A DNA stretch of 64,000 bases from Phycisphaerae bacterium RAS1 (GTDB taxonomy: Bacteria > Planctomycetota > Phycisphaerae > UBA1845 > Fen-1342). Below are positions 50,131-58,395 of the stretch, piece by piece. How positions within the stretch are numbered: the stretch's first letter is position 1; the number at the start of each line of letters is the position of its first letter. A program made the translations under genes and the position numbers. Location of the stretch: NCBI GenBank assembly GCA_007859745.1, contig SMLU01000002.1, positions 116,942 to 180,941 on the forward strand, in the 5' to 3' direction. The notes below the pieces were generated by a model. The model was not told where the DNA came from and searched no databases. It saw nothing but the letters and a program-made list of their open reading frames with translations.

Positions 50131-51414
50131 ATGGCCGTATTCGCCTATGAAGCGTTAAATGCTGCTGGACAAGAAGTTAAGGCAGAGGTTGACGCGCCAA
50201 ACAAAGAAGAAGCGGTCGCCAAGGTTCGCGGCCTGGGTTACTTCCCCACCAAGGTAGTCGAGAAGAGCGATCGTAAGCGCGGCATGATGAAGGTCGGGGG
50301 CGGGCCGGCCAAGAAGAAGGCCGCCGGTACGGGTCTCGGCTGGGTGGGCATCAAGGCACTGACCTCTCTCACGCGGCAGCTCTCGACGCTTCAGGACGCC
50401 GGCCTGCCGATCCTGCGAAGCATCCGCATTCTCGAGCAGCAGCAGCGCCCCGGCATGCTGCGAAGCTGCCTCAAGCAGATTTGCGAAGACGTCGAAGGCG
50501 GTGCGACGCTTTCAGAGGCCATGGCCCGCCATCCGAAGGCGTTCAACCGGCTCTACTGCAACATGGTGGCCGCCGGCGAGGCGGGCGGCGTTCTGGACGT
50601 CATTCTGCAGCGTCTGGCCGAGTTCATGGAAAAGGCCCAGAAGCTCCGCCGCAAGATTCAAGGCGCCATGGTCTATCCGTCGGTCGTCGTCACCATCGCC
50701 ATGGCGATCGTGACGTTTATCATGGTGATGGTGGTGCCGAAGTTCCGCGAAATCTTCAAGGACTTCGAAACCACGCTGCCGCCGATCACGGAATTTCTGA
50801 TCGCGCTTTCGTCCTGGTTTGCGGGCGGCACGCCGCCCGGCTGGCTGGTCATCGCCGGCTCGCCGTTCATGGCGTTGTTGTTCTGGAAACTGGTCCGCAC
50901 GCCGCAGATGGGGCGGTACGTCGTCGATGTGATCGTGCTGCGGATTCCGGTGGTGGGGGCGATCGTGGCCAAGTCGGGCATCGCGCGTTTCACGCGCACG
51001 CTGGGCACGCTGATCTCGGCCGGCGTTCCAATTCTCGAAGCCATCAACATCACGCGCGACACCACCGGCAACGAGGTGTACGCGAAGATGCTCAACAAGG
51101 TTCACGACTCGATTCGCGAAGGCGACACGTTCGCCTCGCCGCTGCGGGCCTCCAAGACCGTAGACGCCATCGTCGTGAACATGGTCGACGTCGGCGAGGA
51201 AACCGGCGAACTCGACAAGATGCTGATGAAGGTCGCCGACAACTACGACGACGAGGTCGATACGCTGGTGGCGTCGCTGGTCAGCCTGCTCGAGCCGCTG
51301 ATGGTCGTCGTGCTGGGTCTGATCGTCGGCTTCATCGTCATCGCGCTGTTCATGCCGCTGGTCAACCTGATCCAGGGCCTGCAGGGCGGCGGTAGCAAGG
51401 ACGGCGGCGAATAG
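50131..51414 (+). CDS. Type II secretion/type IV pilus inner-membrane platform protein (GspF/PilC family)
   Basis: 427 residues. N-terminal 'MAVFAYEALNAAGQEVKAEV' with 'APNKEEAVAKVRGLGYFPTK' is the PilC/GspF start. Two T2SSF domains follow: 'LTRQLSTLQDAGLPILRSIR' and 'ARFTRTLGTLISAGVPILEA', each with the conserved Gly-x-Pro and Glu, plus three membrane spans ('VVVTIAMAIVTFIMVMVVPK', 'MVVVLGLIVGFIVIALFMPL'). It couples the assembly ATPase to pseudopilus growth. It heads a cluster of prepilin genes; the ATPase (GspE/PilB) is not in the window. Confidence 0.92.
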   Translation: MAVFAYEALNAAGQEVKAEVDAPNKEEAVAKVRGLGYFPTKVVEKSDRKRGMMKVGGGPAKKKAAGTGLGWVGIKALTSLTRQLSTLQDAGLPILRSIRILEQQQRPGMLRSCLKQICEDVEGGATLSEAMARHPKAFNRLYCNMVAAGEAGGVLDVILQRLAEFMEKAQKLRRKIQGAMVYPSVVVTIAMAIVTFIMVMVVPKFREIFKDFETTLPPITEFLIALSSWFAGGTPPGWLVIAGSPFMALLFWKLVRTPQMGRYVVDVIVLRIPVVGAIVAKSGIARFTRTLGTLISAGVPILEAINITRDTTGNEVYAKMLNKVHDSIREGDTFASPLRASKTVDAIVVNMVDVGEETGELDKMLMKVADNYDDEVDTLVASLVSLLEPLMVVVLGLIVGFIVIALFMPLVNLIQGLQGGGSKDGGE

Positions 51415-51463
51415 TTGTGCCTCGGCTGTAGCCCGGCCGACTGTAGCCCGGCCGCCCCCGGCC

Positions 51464-51533
51464 GGGGAGCATCGGCGTCTCGCCGGTGCTTGGAAACAAA
51501 TTAGGGAGCACCGGCGAGACGCCGATGCTCCCC
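51464..51533. repeat. Palindromic repeat, 'gggagcatcggcgtc' family, with spacer
   Basis: 26-bp arms separated by an ~18-bp AT-richer spacer; a further partial unit 'acggcgatgctc' follows. It lies just upstream of the first prepilin gene. Confidence 0.8.
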
Positions 51534-51570
51534 GAACGACGGCGATGCTCACTGAAAGAGGAGAGCGCCT

Positions 51571-52545
51571 GTGCGAGTCGAACATCGAAGCGCGTTCACC
51601 CTGGTCGAACTGCTGGTCGTCATCGCCATCATCGCGCTGCTGATCGGCATCCTGGTGCCGGCGGTGAACGGCGTGCGGAACCAGGCCAAGAAGTCGGTGT
51701 CGCAGACGACGATCGCGTCGGTCGAAGCGGCGCTGGAGACCTTCAAGGCCGATCAGCGCATCGGCGGGGCCTATCCGCCGTCCGGGTCCGACTGGGTCGC
51801 GCGCGGTTCGCTGCGCGTCAAGAACCCCTACAAGAACCTCGGCAGCGGCGGCCCCGATATTTCGATCACCGGGGCCGGATTGCTTTACTGGGCGCTGATC
51901 GGCGCCGACGGGCTGGGTTGCCCCGGCTTCAAGCCGACGCGCAGCGGAACGCAATTCTGGGGGCAGGACACGGACATCGACGCCGGCGGCGCCTATGAGA
52001 TCGTCGATCGCGGCGGCGGCGTGCGCGAGCCGAAGGTGGCTCGCTCCGGGCCGTACCTGAACACCAGCCGCATCAAGACCAGCGTCTTCAATAAGGACGA
52101 CGGCCATTTCGAGATTCCGGCCGAGGCCGAGGTGGAACACGCGGACCGCTGGTTCCCGGTGATTCTCGATGGCTTCGGGTTTCCGATTCTGTACTGGCGG
52201 GCGGACATCGCCGGCCAGGTCATCGCCGGCGACCAAGCGGACGGAACGACCACTCAGAATATGCGCGGCACCTATCACTGGGCAGATAACAGGGAGTTTC
52301 TGACCGGCAACGTGGCCCTGCGGCTGCGGCCGACGGCTACCGTTCATCGCCTCAATTTTGGTTCCATCGGCGACCCGCTGGGCGAAGGCGGTCTGGGCCA
52401 ATTCGAGCGGTACATTAAGGATGACCGCATCCAGGCGCGCGTCCAGGCGGTCCGGCCGGACTCGTACCTGCTCGCTTCGCCCGGACTGGATGGCATCTAC
52501 GGCTCCGGCGACGACATCGCGAACTTCAAGCATGGTGGTCGATGA
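51571..52545 (+). CDS. Type II secretion pseudopilin, GspG-like
   Basis: 324 residues from GTG 51571 ('gaggag' at good spacing). A short leader 'MRVEHRSA' is cut before 'FTLVELLVVIAIIALLIGIL', the class III prepilin signal with Glu at +5. The C-terminal domain is longer than in a typical GspG and has 'GLLYWALIGADGLG' and 'FPVILDGFGFPILYWRAD', usual for planctomycete pseudopilins. It ends with 'SPGLDGIYGSGDDIANF', the GspG-type Ca-loop-like end. It overlaps the next gene by four bases. Confidence 0.88.
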   Translation: MRVEHRSAFTLVELLVVIAIIALLIGILVPAVNGVRNQAKKSVSQTTIASVEAALETFKADQRIGGAYPPSGSDWVARGSLRVKNPYKNLGSGGPDISITGAGLLYWALIGADGLGCPGFKPTRSGTQFWGQDTDIDAGGAYEIVDRGGGVREPKVARSGPYLNTSRIKTSVFNKDDGHFEIPAEAEVEHADRWFPVILDGFGFPILYWRADIAGQVIAGDQADGTTTQNMRGTYHWADNREFLTGNVALRLRPTATVHRLNFGSIGDPLGEGGLGQFERYIKDDRIQARVQAVRPDSYLLASPGLDGIYGSGDDIANFKHGGR

Positions 52546-53663
52546 GGTTGGCGCTTCGCGAAATGTCGGTCGCGCGTGAGGGCTTCGGTGGCGGTGGACC
52601 GGTTCGCGGACCGGTTGGTGGGGGACCGGCCTCTGGCCGGTCTCGCTGCTCAGGGGGTGATCGAACTGCGTGGAGACCGGCCGGAGGCCGGTCCCCCACC
52701 GCCTTCACGCTCGTCGAGCTGCTCGTCGTCATCGTGGTCGTCGGGCTGCTGATCGCGGGACTTGTGACCATCACGGGTCACGTGGCCAGCAGCCAGAAGC
52801 GGGCCGCGACGAAGGTGCTGTTCCAGATTCTGCAGCAGGCGACCGACGAGTTCGCCGCAACCGATCCGCTGAGGCACTACTACAACACGCGGCAGCCTTC
52901 CGAACGCAAGACTCCCGGCTTTGGTTCCTATCCGCCCTACCAACTGGCCAATCCGAACAACGCGGTCGCGACCGCCGTGCACGATAAGTATCTGAGCGGC
53001 GGAAATCCGGTGGCATTCAATCCGGCGACTCTGGCGCAGCGCGTGGCGCGCGACCTGAGCGGATCGACGAATACGGCGGGTTGGGTTGATCTGGTAGGGC
53101 AGGCTGACGGAGCTAACTCGAAGTCGCACCTGGATGACGACAACCGGGCCCTTTCGCTCTACTTGCGGCTGTATGCGCCCGGTGCATTCGCGCGCATTCC
53201 GCAGGAGCGTCTGCTGCGGCTTCCACCCGGCAATCAGGCGGATTTTGTGAATCCGCGCGGCAGCGGCACGGCCCCGGGCAGCGTGGGCCTCGTCGATGTA
53301 TTCGGGATCTACGACGGCTGGGGCGTGCCGATCGACTACTTCCTCTACGCGAAGATGGAGTGGGACGCGCTGAGCGGCCTGTGGTTCGTGTCCGACCGTC
53401 AGCCGGTGTTCATGTCGCGCGGCATCTCGCGCGAGGTCTACGATGCGCAGCTCGCGCGATACAACGGCCCCGCGGACATGTCCGTCTTCGGCGAGACGAT
53501 GGGCAACTGGATTTTCAGCGTTCCGATGCCCTCGCCGGCGATTCCGGCCAGTGAAGTGACGAACACCGGCGGAATGCCGCTGAGCGGCGGGCCCGGGGGC
53601 TGGGTGCGGGTCCGCGGCGCATTTGATCCAGTCGGATATCTGCCGGCGTATGATGGCCAATAA
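52542..53663 (+). CDS. Pseudopilin with long repeat-derived leader
   Basis: 373 residues. The prepilin signal 'FTLVELLVVIVVVGLLIAGL' begins only at residue ~55. The long leader ahead ('GGGGPVRGPVGGGPASGRSR' and 'AWRPAGGRSPTA') is encoded by a 28-bp-arm inverted repeat at 52,617-52,700. Prepilin peptidase would cut after 'SPTA'. The globular part contains 'YGWGVPIDYFLYAKMEW'-like features and is specific to this group. ATG 52542 overlaps the upstream stop (ATGA). No start codon nearer the signal has a better context. Confidence 0.8.
   Translation: MRLALREMSVAREGFGGGGPVRGPVGGGPASGRSRCSGGDRTAWRPAGGRSPTAFTLVELLVVIVVVGLLIAGLVTITGHVASSQKRAATKVLFQILQQATDEFAATDPLRHYYNTRQPSERKTPGFGSYPPYQLANPNNAVATAVHDKYLSGGNPVAFNPATLAQRVARDLSGSTNTAGWVDLVGQADGANSKSHLDDDNRALSLYLRLYAPGAFARIPQERLLRLPPGNQADFVNPRGSGTAPGSVGLVDVFGIYDGWGVPIDYFLYAKMEWDALSGLWFVSDRQPVFMSRGISREVYDAQLARYNGPADMSVFGETMGNWIFSVPMPSPAIPASEVTNTGGMPLSGGPGGWVRVRGAFDPVGYLPAYDGQ
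52617..52700. repeat. Inverted repeat in the pseudopilin leader
   Basis: 28-bp arms at 52,617-52,644 and 52,673-52,700 differ at one position around a 28-bp loop. A related 'accggcc..ggaggtcggtccccc' unit is at ~58,310-58,355. Confidence 0.85.
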
Positions 53664-53686
53664 TCGCCGCATTTCGCGGCATTTCC

Positions 53687-53755
53687 GAGCCGCGACCGTG
53701 AGGGAGCGGTTCTTGGAATCCCGATTGAAGAACCGCTCCCTTACGGTCGCGGCTC
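53687..53755. repeat. Inverted repeat, 'gagccgcgaccgt' family
   Basis: 28-bp arms (53,687-53,714 and 53,728-53,755) differ at one position around a 13-bp loop. A decayed half occurs at ~43,636. It separates two pseudopilin genes and may split the operon. Confidence 0.9.
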
Positions 53756-53831
53756 TGACATACGGCGTCTCGGAAAAACGGCGCTTACGCCGGACAAGTG
53801 GGTCGGCTGTACAATAACTTGGGCACGTAAG

Positions 53832-54800
53832 GTGTCCGGGAGATACGTGTTGCGTTCGCCTGAAAGACATGGCGGTGGTATCGGCTTCCAGCCGGTCAGA
53901 CGAGTGCGCGGCGTGCGCCGCGCGTTCACACTGGTCGAGATGATCGTCGTCATCACCATCATCGCGCTGCTGCTGGCGATTGCGATCCCCGGACTGGGCA
54001 CGATGACCTCGGAGACGCGCTTCAACGAAGCGGCGCAGACCATCAGCGGCGTGCTGAACCGGGCCCATTTTGCGGCCCTGGCGGATGCCAACATGGTCGC
54101 GGTGCGTTTCATGCCGGGTCACTGGGATGCCAGCGACCCCTCGCAGCCGACCAAGCCCGGCGAGCGACAGCATCTGGCGACATACAACTACGTCGGCGCC
54201 GTCACGGGCACGGGGCAGGGCAGTGATCCGTTCGTGAACCGCGAATATTTCGAGCGGCGCAAGGGAGCCGATTCGATCATTCTTCCGGATGATGTCTGGG
54301 CGGCGCCGCTGGAAGCGCTGGATACCGGCCGCGGCCTGGTCGATGGGTTGTCGTTCGAGTTCGGGAACATCGGGGCAAATTTCGTGCTGCGGGCGACGCC
54401 GACCAACCGCGCCTTCCGCCTTGATCCGACGCGCATCCGAAACGGCGGACCGTTTCCGAACTCGGACGACTTTCTGCTGGTGTTCGACCCGCAGTCGGGC
54501 CTGCGCACCAGCCGCCCGGAAATGCACCTGCTGAAGGGATTTGTGCCGGGCAAGCTGAGCTCGAACGACCCAAGCTGCGGCGTCGACGATGATGTTCGCA
54601 ACCGCGAAGTGCTCGGGGACGGCGACGAGGAATTCCGGCGATATTCGTTTTCGGGCGTCGCGCTCTATCGCCGATCGGCGCTGCTGCAACTGGGCGCCTC
54701 GGCGACCGGAGTCAATCGTCAGGATTACCTGCGACGGGCCGGCAAGCCGTACCTGGTGCGGCGTCACGGCGGCGGGCTGGTGCTGGGAGGGGCGCAGTGA
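53832..54800 (+). CDS. Pseudopilin, GspH-like
   Basis: 322 residues from GTG 53832; GTG 53847 or TTG 53850 after 'gggag' are alternatives. Leader with 'GGGIGFQPVRRVRGVRRA', cut before 'FTLVEMIVVITIIALLLAIA'. 'ETRFNEAAQTISGVLNRAHF' just after the helix is typical of the GspH/FimT family. The DNA of the leader ('ggtatcggcttccagccggt') looks repeat-like. A TACAAT at 53,810-53,815 might be its own -10 box after the upstream inverted repeat. Confidence 0.83.
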   Translation: MSGRYVLRSPERHGGGIGFQPVRRVRGVRRAFTLVEMIVVITIIALLLAIAIPGLGTMTSETRFNEAAQTISGVLNRAHFAALADANMVAVRFMPGHWDASDPSQPTKPGERQHLATYNYVGAVTGTGQGSDPFVNREYFERRKGADSIILPDDVWAAPLEALDTGRGLVDGLSFEFGNIGANFVLRATPTNRAFRLDPTRIRNGGPFPNSDDFLLVFDPQSGLRTSRPEMHLLKGFVPGKLSSNDPSCGVDDDVRNREVLGDGDEEFRRYSFSGVALYRRSALLQLGASATGVNRQDYLRRAGKPYLVRRHGGGLVLGGAQ

Positions 54801-54921
54801 AGTAACGAGGGTCGAGTAGCGAGTGAAGTAGCGTCGGACCTCCGTGTCCGACGGTGAATGCGCTGGCGAATGCGGTGTCGAGCGCGAAAGCTCGACGCCA
54901 CGACTACGTGAGGATGGGATT
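54800..54921. repeat. Short repeat cluster between pseudopilin genes
   Basis: An 'agtagcgagtgaag' unit (~54,815-54,828), then a 'gtagcgtcggacctccgtgtccgac' hairpin (~54,829-54,853). No separate coding frame is seen. Confidence 0.6.
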
Positions 54922-56439
54922 ATGAAACCAAGCGGGGCAAATGTAGCCCGGCCGCCCTCGGCCGCGCATGTGGATCGGCCGCCCTCGGCCGATTCTCGCC
55001 GCGCCTTCAGCCTGGTCGAGATGATGATCGCGCTGGTCATTCTCGGCTTCGGGCTGCTGGTGATCGGCGCGGCGCTGCCGATCGGACTGACTTACACACG
55101 CGAGTCCGTCGACCGCGGCACCGGCGCCGCCGCCGCGGAGCACGCGCTCGACGTAATCGAGCAGCACGTGCGAACGGTCCGCTACGAGTACCCGGCCGAG
55201 CCGACGCGGCGCGATGATCTTTTCCGCCCGCGGCAGGTGATCGTCGGCTCGAATCCGTCCATGGCCGAAGTGCGGCCGAGCTACGAGCCGCTGATCAAGG
55301 TCCGCCCGTTCGCGCCGCAGGTGATCAACCGCACGCCGGGCGCCGCGAGCTGGACGATGCCGAACCTGGAGCCGGGCGCGGCGATCGAGTTGCGGGTTCA
55401 GACCTGGGTGAACAATACGGCGCTGGGCGGGCTTGAGTACGACGTGAACCGGCGGAATCCGGCGCTCTCATTCGCGTCGATGGTCTATCCGCCCCTGGAT
55501 CCGTTTCCGTTCCGAGATCCGAGCGCGTATTACACCGACGCGACCGACCAGACGCTGACGCCTTTGCCGGCCGGAGCGTCGCAGGCGCGGCAGGCGCTGG
55601 ATCGGCAGATTGTCTGCACGGCGTTTTACCGGCGCGTGTCGTACGATCATCCGATTTCGAATCCGCAGGGCATATTCAACCTGGCCAACCCGGATCTCGT
55701 GAGACGAGGAGATTCGTCGCTCTACGAAGTGATCGTGGTGGCGTCCCGGCTGCCGTCGGCGCGCCATCGTTTCCCGGTGCTCCGCGCGAATTTCAGTTCG
55801 CTCGATTCGGGCGTGAGCGCCGCGGGCGGCATCGGCGGGACGGCGACGCTCTCGCCGCCGTACGCCAACATCGACAGCCACGTGCCGATCCCCTATCTGG
55901 TGGCTTTTGACACGTCGATGCCGGGGGCTCAGGCGCTGCCGATTCCCAACGCGGTGACGAGCTATACGCAGGCCGGCTACATGGCGCCGGCGATCTCGCC
56001 GCCGTATTACGAGATTGATCGCACGCTGACGCCGGCATGGGTGGACCCGCCGACGCTGACGTTCCGCTGCACGCCGATGGTCGGCAAGCTGCTTCCGGTC
56101 GGTTCGGTGTTTATTCCGGCGGTGAATGACGACGCGCCCGCGGCAGCGACGGCCCCGCCGCCCGGGGCGCCGCCCACGCGCAACGCTGGCTTCGTTCCGC
56201 ACTCGCCGAGCACGCTGCCGATCTACGAAGTGGTGGAGCGGCCGGACGACTTCACGGTAATTACGAAAAATCCGGGGGTGTATCCGTGGGTGAAGCCGGG
56301 AAACACGGCGGCTCACTGGCCGATCTGGGTGATTCCGCCGGCGTTCGTTGAGTTGTCGGCCGGCATGCCGGTGTACGAGACGCGCTCGACGATCGTGGCC
56401 GTGTCGCGGCGTGTGATGCGTTTTCCGGAGGTGCCGTAG
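54922..56439 (+). CDS. Pseudopilin, GspI/PilV-like
   Basis: 505 residues from ATG 54922, with 'gagga' seven bases upstream. The leader holds 'ARPPSAAHVDRPPSADSRRA', encoded by two copies of a 'gccgccctcggccg' repeat. The signal peptide core is 'FSLVEMMIALVILGFGLLVI'. 'ALPIGLTYTRESVDRGTGAA' follows. The rest is a large beta-rich domain with Pro-rich loops ('APAAATAPPPGAPPTRNAG'). An earlier in-frame GTG at 54844 lies in the repeat cluster and is disfavoured. Confidence 0.83.
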   Translation: MKPSGANVARPPSAAHVDRPPSADSRRAFSLVEMMIALVILGFGLLVIGAALPIGLTYTRESVDRGTGAAAAEHALDVIEQHVRTVRYEYPAEPTRRDDLFRPRQVIVGSNPSMAEVRPSYEPLIKVRPFAPQVINRTPGAASWTMPNLEPGAAIELRVQTWVNNTALGGLEYDVNRRNPALSFASMVYPPLDPFPFRDPSAYYTDATDQTLTPLPAGASQARQALDRQIVCTAFYRRVSYDHPISNPQGIFNLANPDLVRRGDSSLYEVIVVASRLPSARHRFPVLRANFSSLDSGVSAAGGIGGTATLSPPYANIDSHVPIPYLVAFDTSMPGAQALPIPNAVTSYTQAGYMAPAISPPYYEIDRTLTPAWVDPPTLTFRCTPMVGKLLPVGSVFIPAVNDDAPAAATAPPPGAPPTRNAGFVPHSPSTLPIYEVVERPDDFTVITKNPGVYPWVKPGNTAAHWPIWVIPPAFVELSAGMPVYETRSTIVAVSRRVMRFPEVP

Positions 56440-57990
56440 GTGTTTCGGGCGCCGCTCAGTTCAGCGTCGTCAACCCCCCGCTTGGCGCGGGGGGTTCGGA
56501 CAGAGGGCGCGTGGCTGCGCCGGGCGCCACTGGCGGCTTGTCCGCCGGTGGCGGTCGCTGCACGGGCAGCAAGCTGCCCGTGGCACCCGCGCGCCTGCCA
56601 GTGCCGACCGGCGTTTACGCTGGTCGAGATGCTCATCTCGCTGGCCGTGCTGGCATTGGCGCTCAGCGTGGTCGGCGTCGTCTTCACGGTGACCACGCAG
56701 ACCGCGACGCAGGCCGCGGCGTTTTCCGAGGCGCAGAACTCGATTCGCGAGCTCGTCTCGCAGGTTGAGGAAGACCTGCGTTACGTCGATCCAGCCGGCA
56801 GCATGCTCGTGATCGTGGGCCGGACGCAGGCCGCGGCGCTGGACGAGCCGCGGCTGCAGGCGGGCGAGTTCTATCGCGTGCTGGTCGGCGATTCGGCCAG
56901 CGTCCCGGCGAATTTCGATCCGAAGCGGGCGACGAACAACATCCCCACGAACACGCAGTACAGCGACCCGCGGGCCGACGTCCTCATGTTCTTCTCGAAT
57001 CGTGCCAGCGTCTCGCAGGCGCCGCCGGAAACCGAAGGCAACAACGCCGCCCGTTCGCTGCGCAGCGGCGCCAAGCTGGCGCCGATTCAGGTGGTGTACG
57101 GGCACGCTTCTTTCGACAACGCCGTGCCGGTCGGGAACACCGGGGACTTTCAATTCGCCGGAAACCTGCGGCACATCGAGCGCGTCAACGGACAGCAGCT
57201 CATCAGCCCGATTCCGGCCTCTCGCTGGCACCTCGGGCGGCGCGTCGCCCTGATTACCGCGGCCGACCCGGCCGGCGCCGGCAGCGCGCCGCCCAGCATC
57301 AGCCAGGGATTCGTGCGCCCGGCGGGGATTCTGGAGTCTCTGACGCGCTGCGCCGGCACGACGACCGTCGCCGGCGACGTGGTGCAGTACGATCTTCCGG
57401 CGCTACTGCGGAATTTCAGTTTCGGCGGCGCGTCCGACCGCGCGACGGAGCCGCAGCAGCCCTACAGCCGCAGTCTCTGGCCGAACCGGACGATCTCAAG
57501 CACGATGTACGGCCCCGGCGGGGAGACGGTGCATCACGTTGCGACCGTGCTGGAGAACCCGCCCGCCAATCTGCGTTCGAATCTCGGCGTGCACATGCTG
57601 CCGGGCTGCGTCTGGTTCCAGGTTGAGTTCCTGATGCCCGAGGATCCGCGCAATCACCCGGAGTACGACCCGGTCCCATCCGAGCCGAACGACCCGAGTC
57701 CGGCGCAGAGCCAGCGCTTCGACCCGCCGCTCTGGACGCAGGTCCCGCCGGGCGACACGTTTGTCTTCCTGCCGGACACGCTCTCCAACCGCGGGGCGAT
57801 CACGCCGCAGACGACGCGATTCTGGGAGTTCGGCTCGATCGAACCGGACACGAGCGCGACCAAGAGCGATGCGGCGAATCGCCGCATCCGCATGTGGCCC
57901 TATGCGATTCGCATCACGATCCGGGTGGTCGATCCGAAGGGTCGGCTGCCGGAGCCTGTCGTTCGCACGATTGTGAAGCGATTTGATTGA
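56440..57990 (+). CDS. Pseudopilin, GspJ-like, with repeat-derived leader
   Basis: 516 residues. GTG 56440 follows the previous stop directly, with 'ggagg' eight bases upstream. The ~62-residue leader is encoded by a single REP-like unit (56,469-56,499) and two palindromes (56,526-56,552 and ~56,560-56,584). Cleavage would be after 'CQCRPA', before 'FTLVEMLISLAVLALALSVV'. 'QNSIRELVSQVEEDLRYVDP' is typical of GspJ-type minor pseudopilins. Confidence 0.83.
   Translation: MFRAPLSSASSTPRLARGVRTEGAWLRRAPLAACPPVAVAARAASCPWHPRACQCRPAFTLVEMLISLAVLALALSVVGVVFTVTTQTATQAAAFSEAQNSIRELVSQVEEDLRYVDPAGSMLVIVGRTQAAALDEPRLQAGEFYRVLVGDSASVPANFDPKRATNNIPTNTQYSDPRADVLMFFSNRASVSQAPPETEGNNAARSLRSGAKLAPIQVVYGHASFDNAVPVGNTGDFQFAGNLRHIERVNGQQLISPIPASRWHLGRRVALITAADPAGAGSAPPSISQGFVRPAGILESLTRCAGTTTVAGDVVQYDLPALLRNFSFGGASDRATEPQQPYSRSLWPNRTISSTMYGPGGETVHHVATVLENPPANLRSNLGVHMLPGCVWFQVEFLMPEDPRNHPEYDPVPSEPNDPSPAQSQRFDPPLWTQVPPGDTFVFLPDTLSNRGAITPQTTRFWEFGSIEPDTSATKSDAANRRIRMWPYAIRITIRVVDPKGRLPEPVVRTIVKRFD
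56469..56499. repeat. Single REP-like 31-bp unit inside a coding sequence
   Basis: It matches the right arm of the inverted pairs with a few changes (CCCCCCGC/GCGGGGGG stem). It lies in frame near the 5' end of the GspJ-like gene and encodes 'STPRLARGVRT'. Confidence 0.8.
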
Positions 57991-58395
57991 AGAAGCAGGG
58001 ATCGAGGGATCGAGGGATCGAGGGATCAAGGGCGCGGAGGCGTTTCGCGGCCCGAAGCCCAGCGCCCTTTATCCCTTTGCCCCTTTATCCCTTTTCCCGG
58101 CAGGGATTTGCGCCCGTTGGGAAACTTGGGAGTTTGACCGGTCTGGGACAATTTGAACGGACTGGGGCAGCCGCCAGAGGCCGATGCCCCAGAGTCTGAG
58201 AAAAGAAAGTCTGTGAACTTCTTTGGGTGGAACGGGCATCTTGCCCGTTTCTTATGATCGCGGGGACGGGCGAGACGGCCGTCCCACCCAAATGTTCACA
58301 AGCTCAGAGGCCGGCCAGAGACCGGCCAGTGACCGACCGGAGGTCGGTCCCCCAAAATGTGAAAACCCCGGATAGTTCCGAAAGGAACAGACCTG
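57991..58395. repeat. Repeat-filled gap before the GspK-like gene
   Basis: Four copies of an 8-bp unit (AGGGATCG/A, 57,997-58,028), then four 8-bp pyrimidine units ('ccctttat', 'ccctttgc'; ~58,066-58,097). A 'ggtggaacgggc...gcccgtcccaccc' palindrome runs across 58,225-58,289 and an 'accggcc' unit across ~58,310-58,355. No credible gene is seen here. Confidence 0.8.

Noticed and set aside
50512-55040. Two long minus-strand frames opposite the pseudopilin cluster
   Set aside because: Composition of antisense shadows (Arg/His/Asp-rich); the plus-strand prepilin signals are clear.
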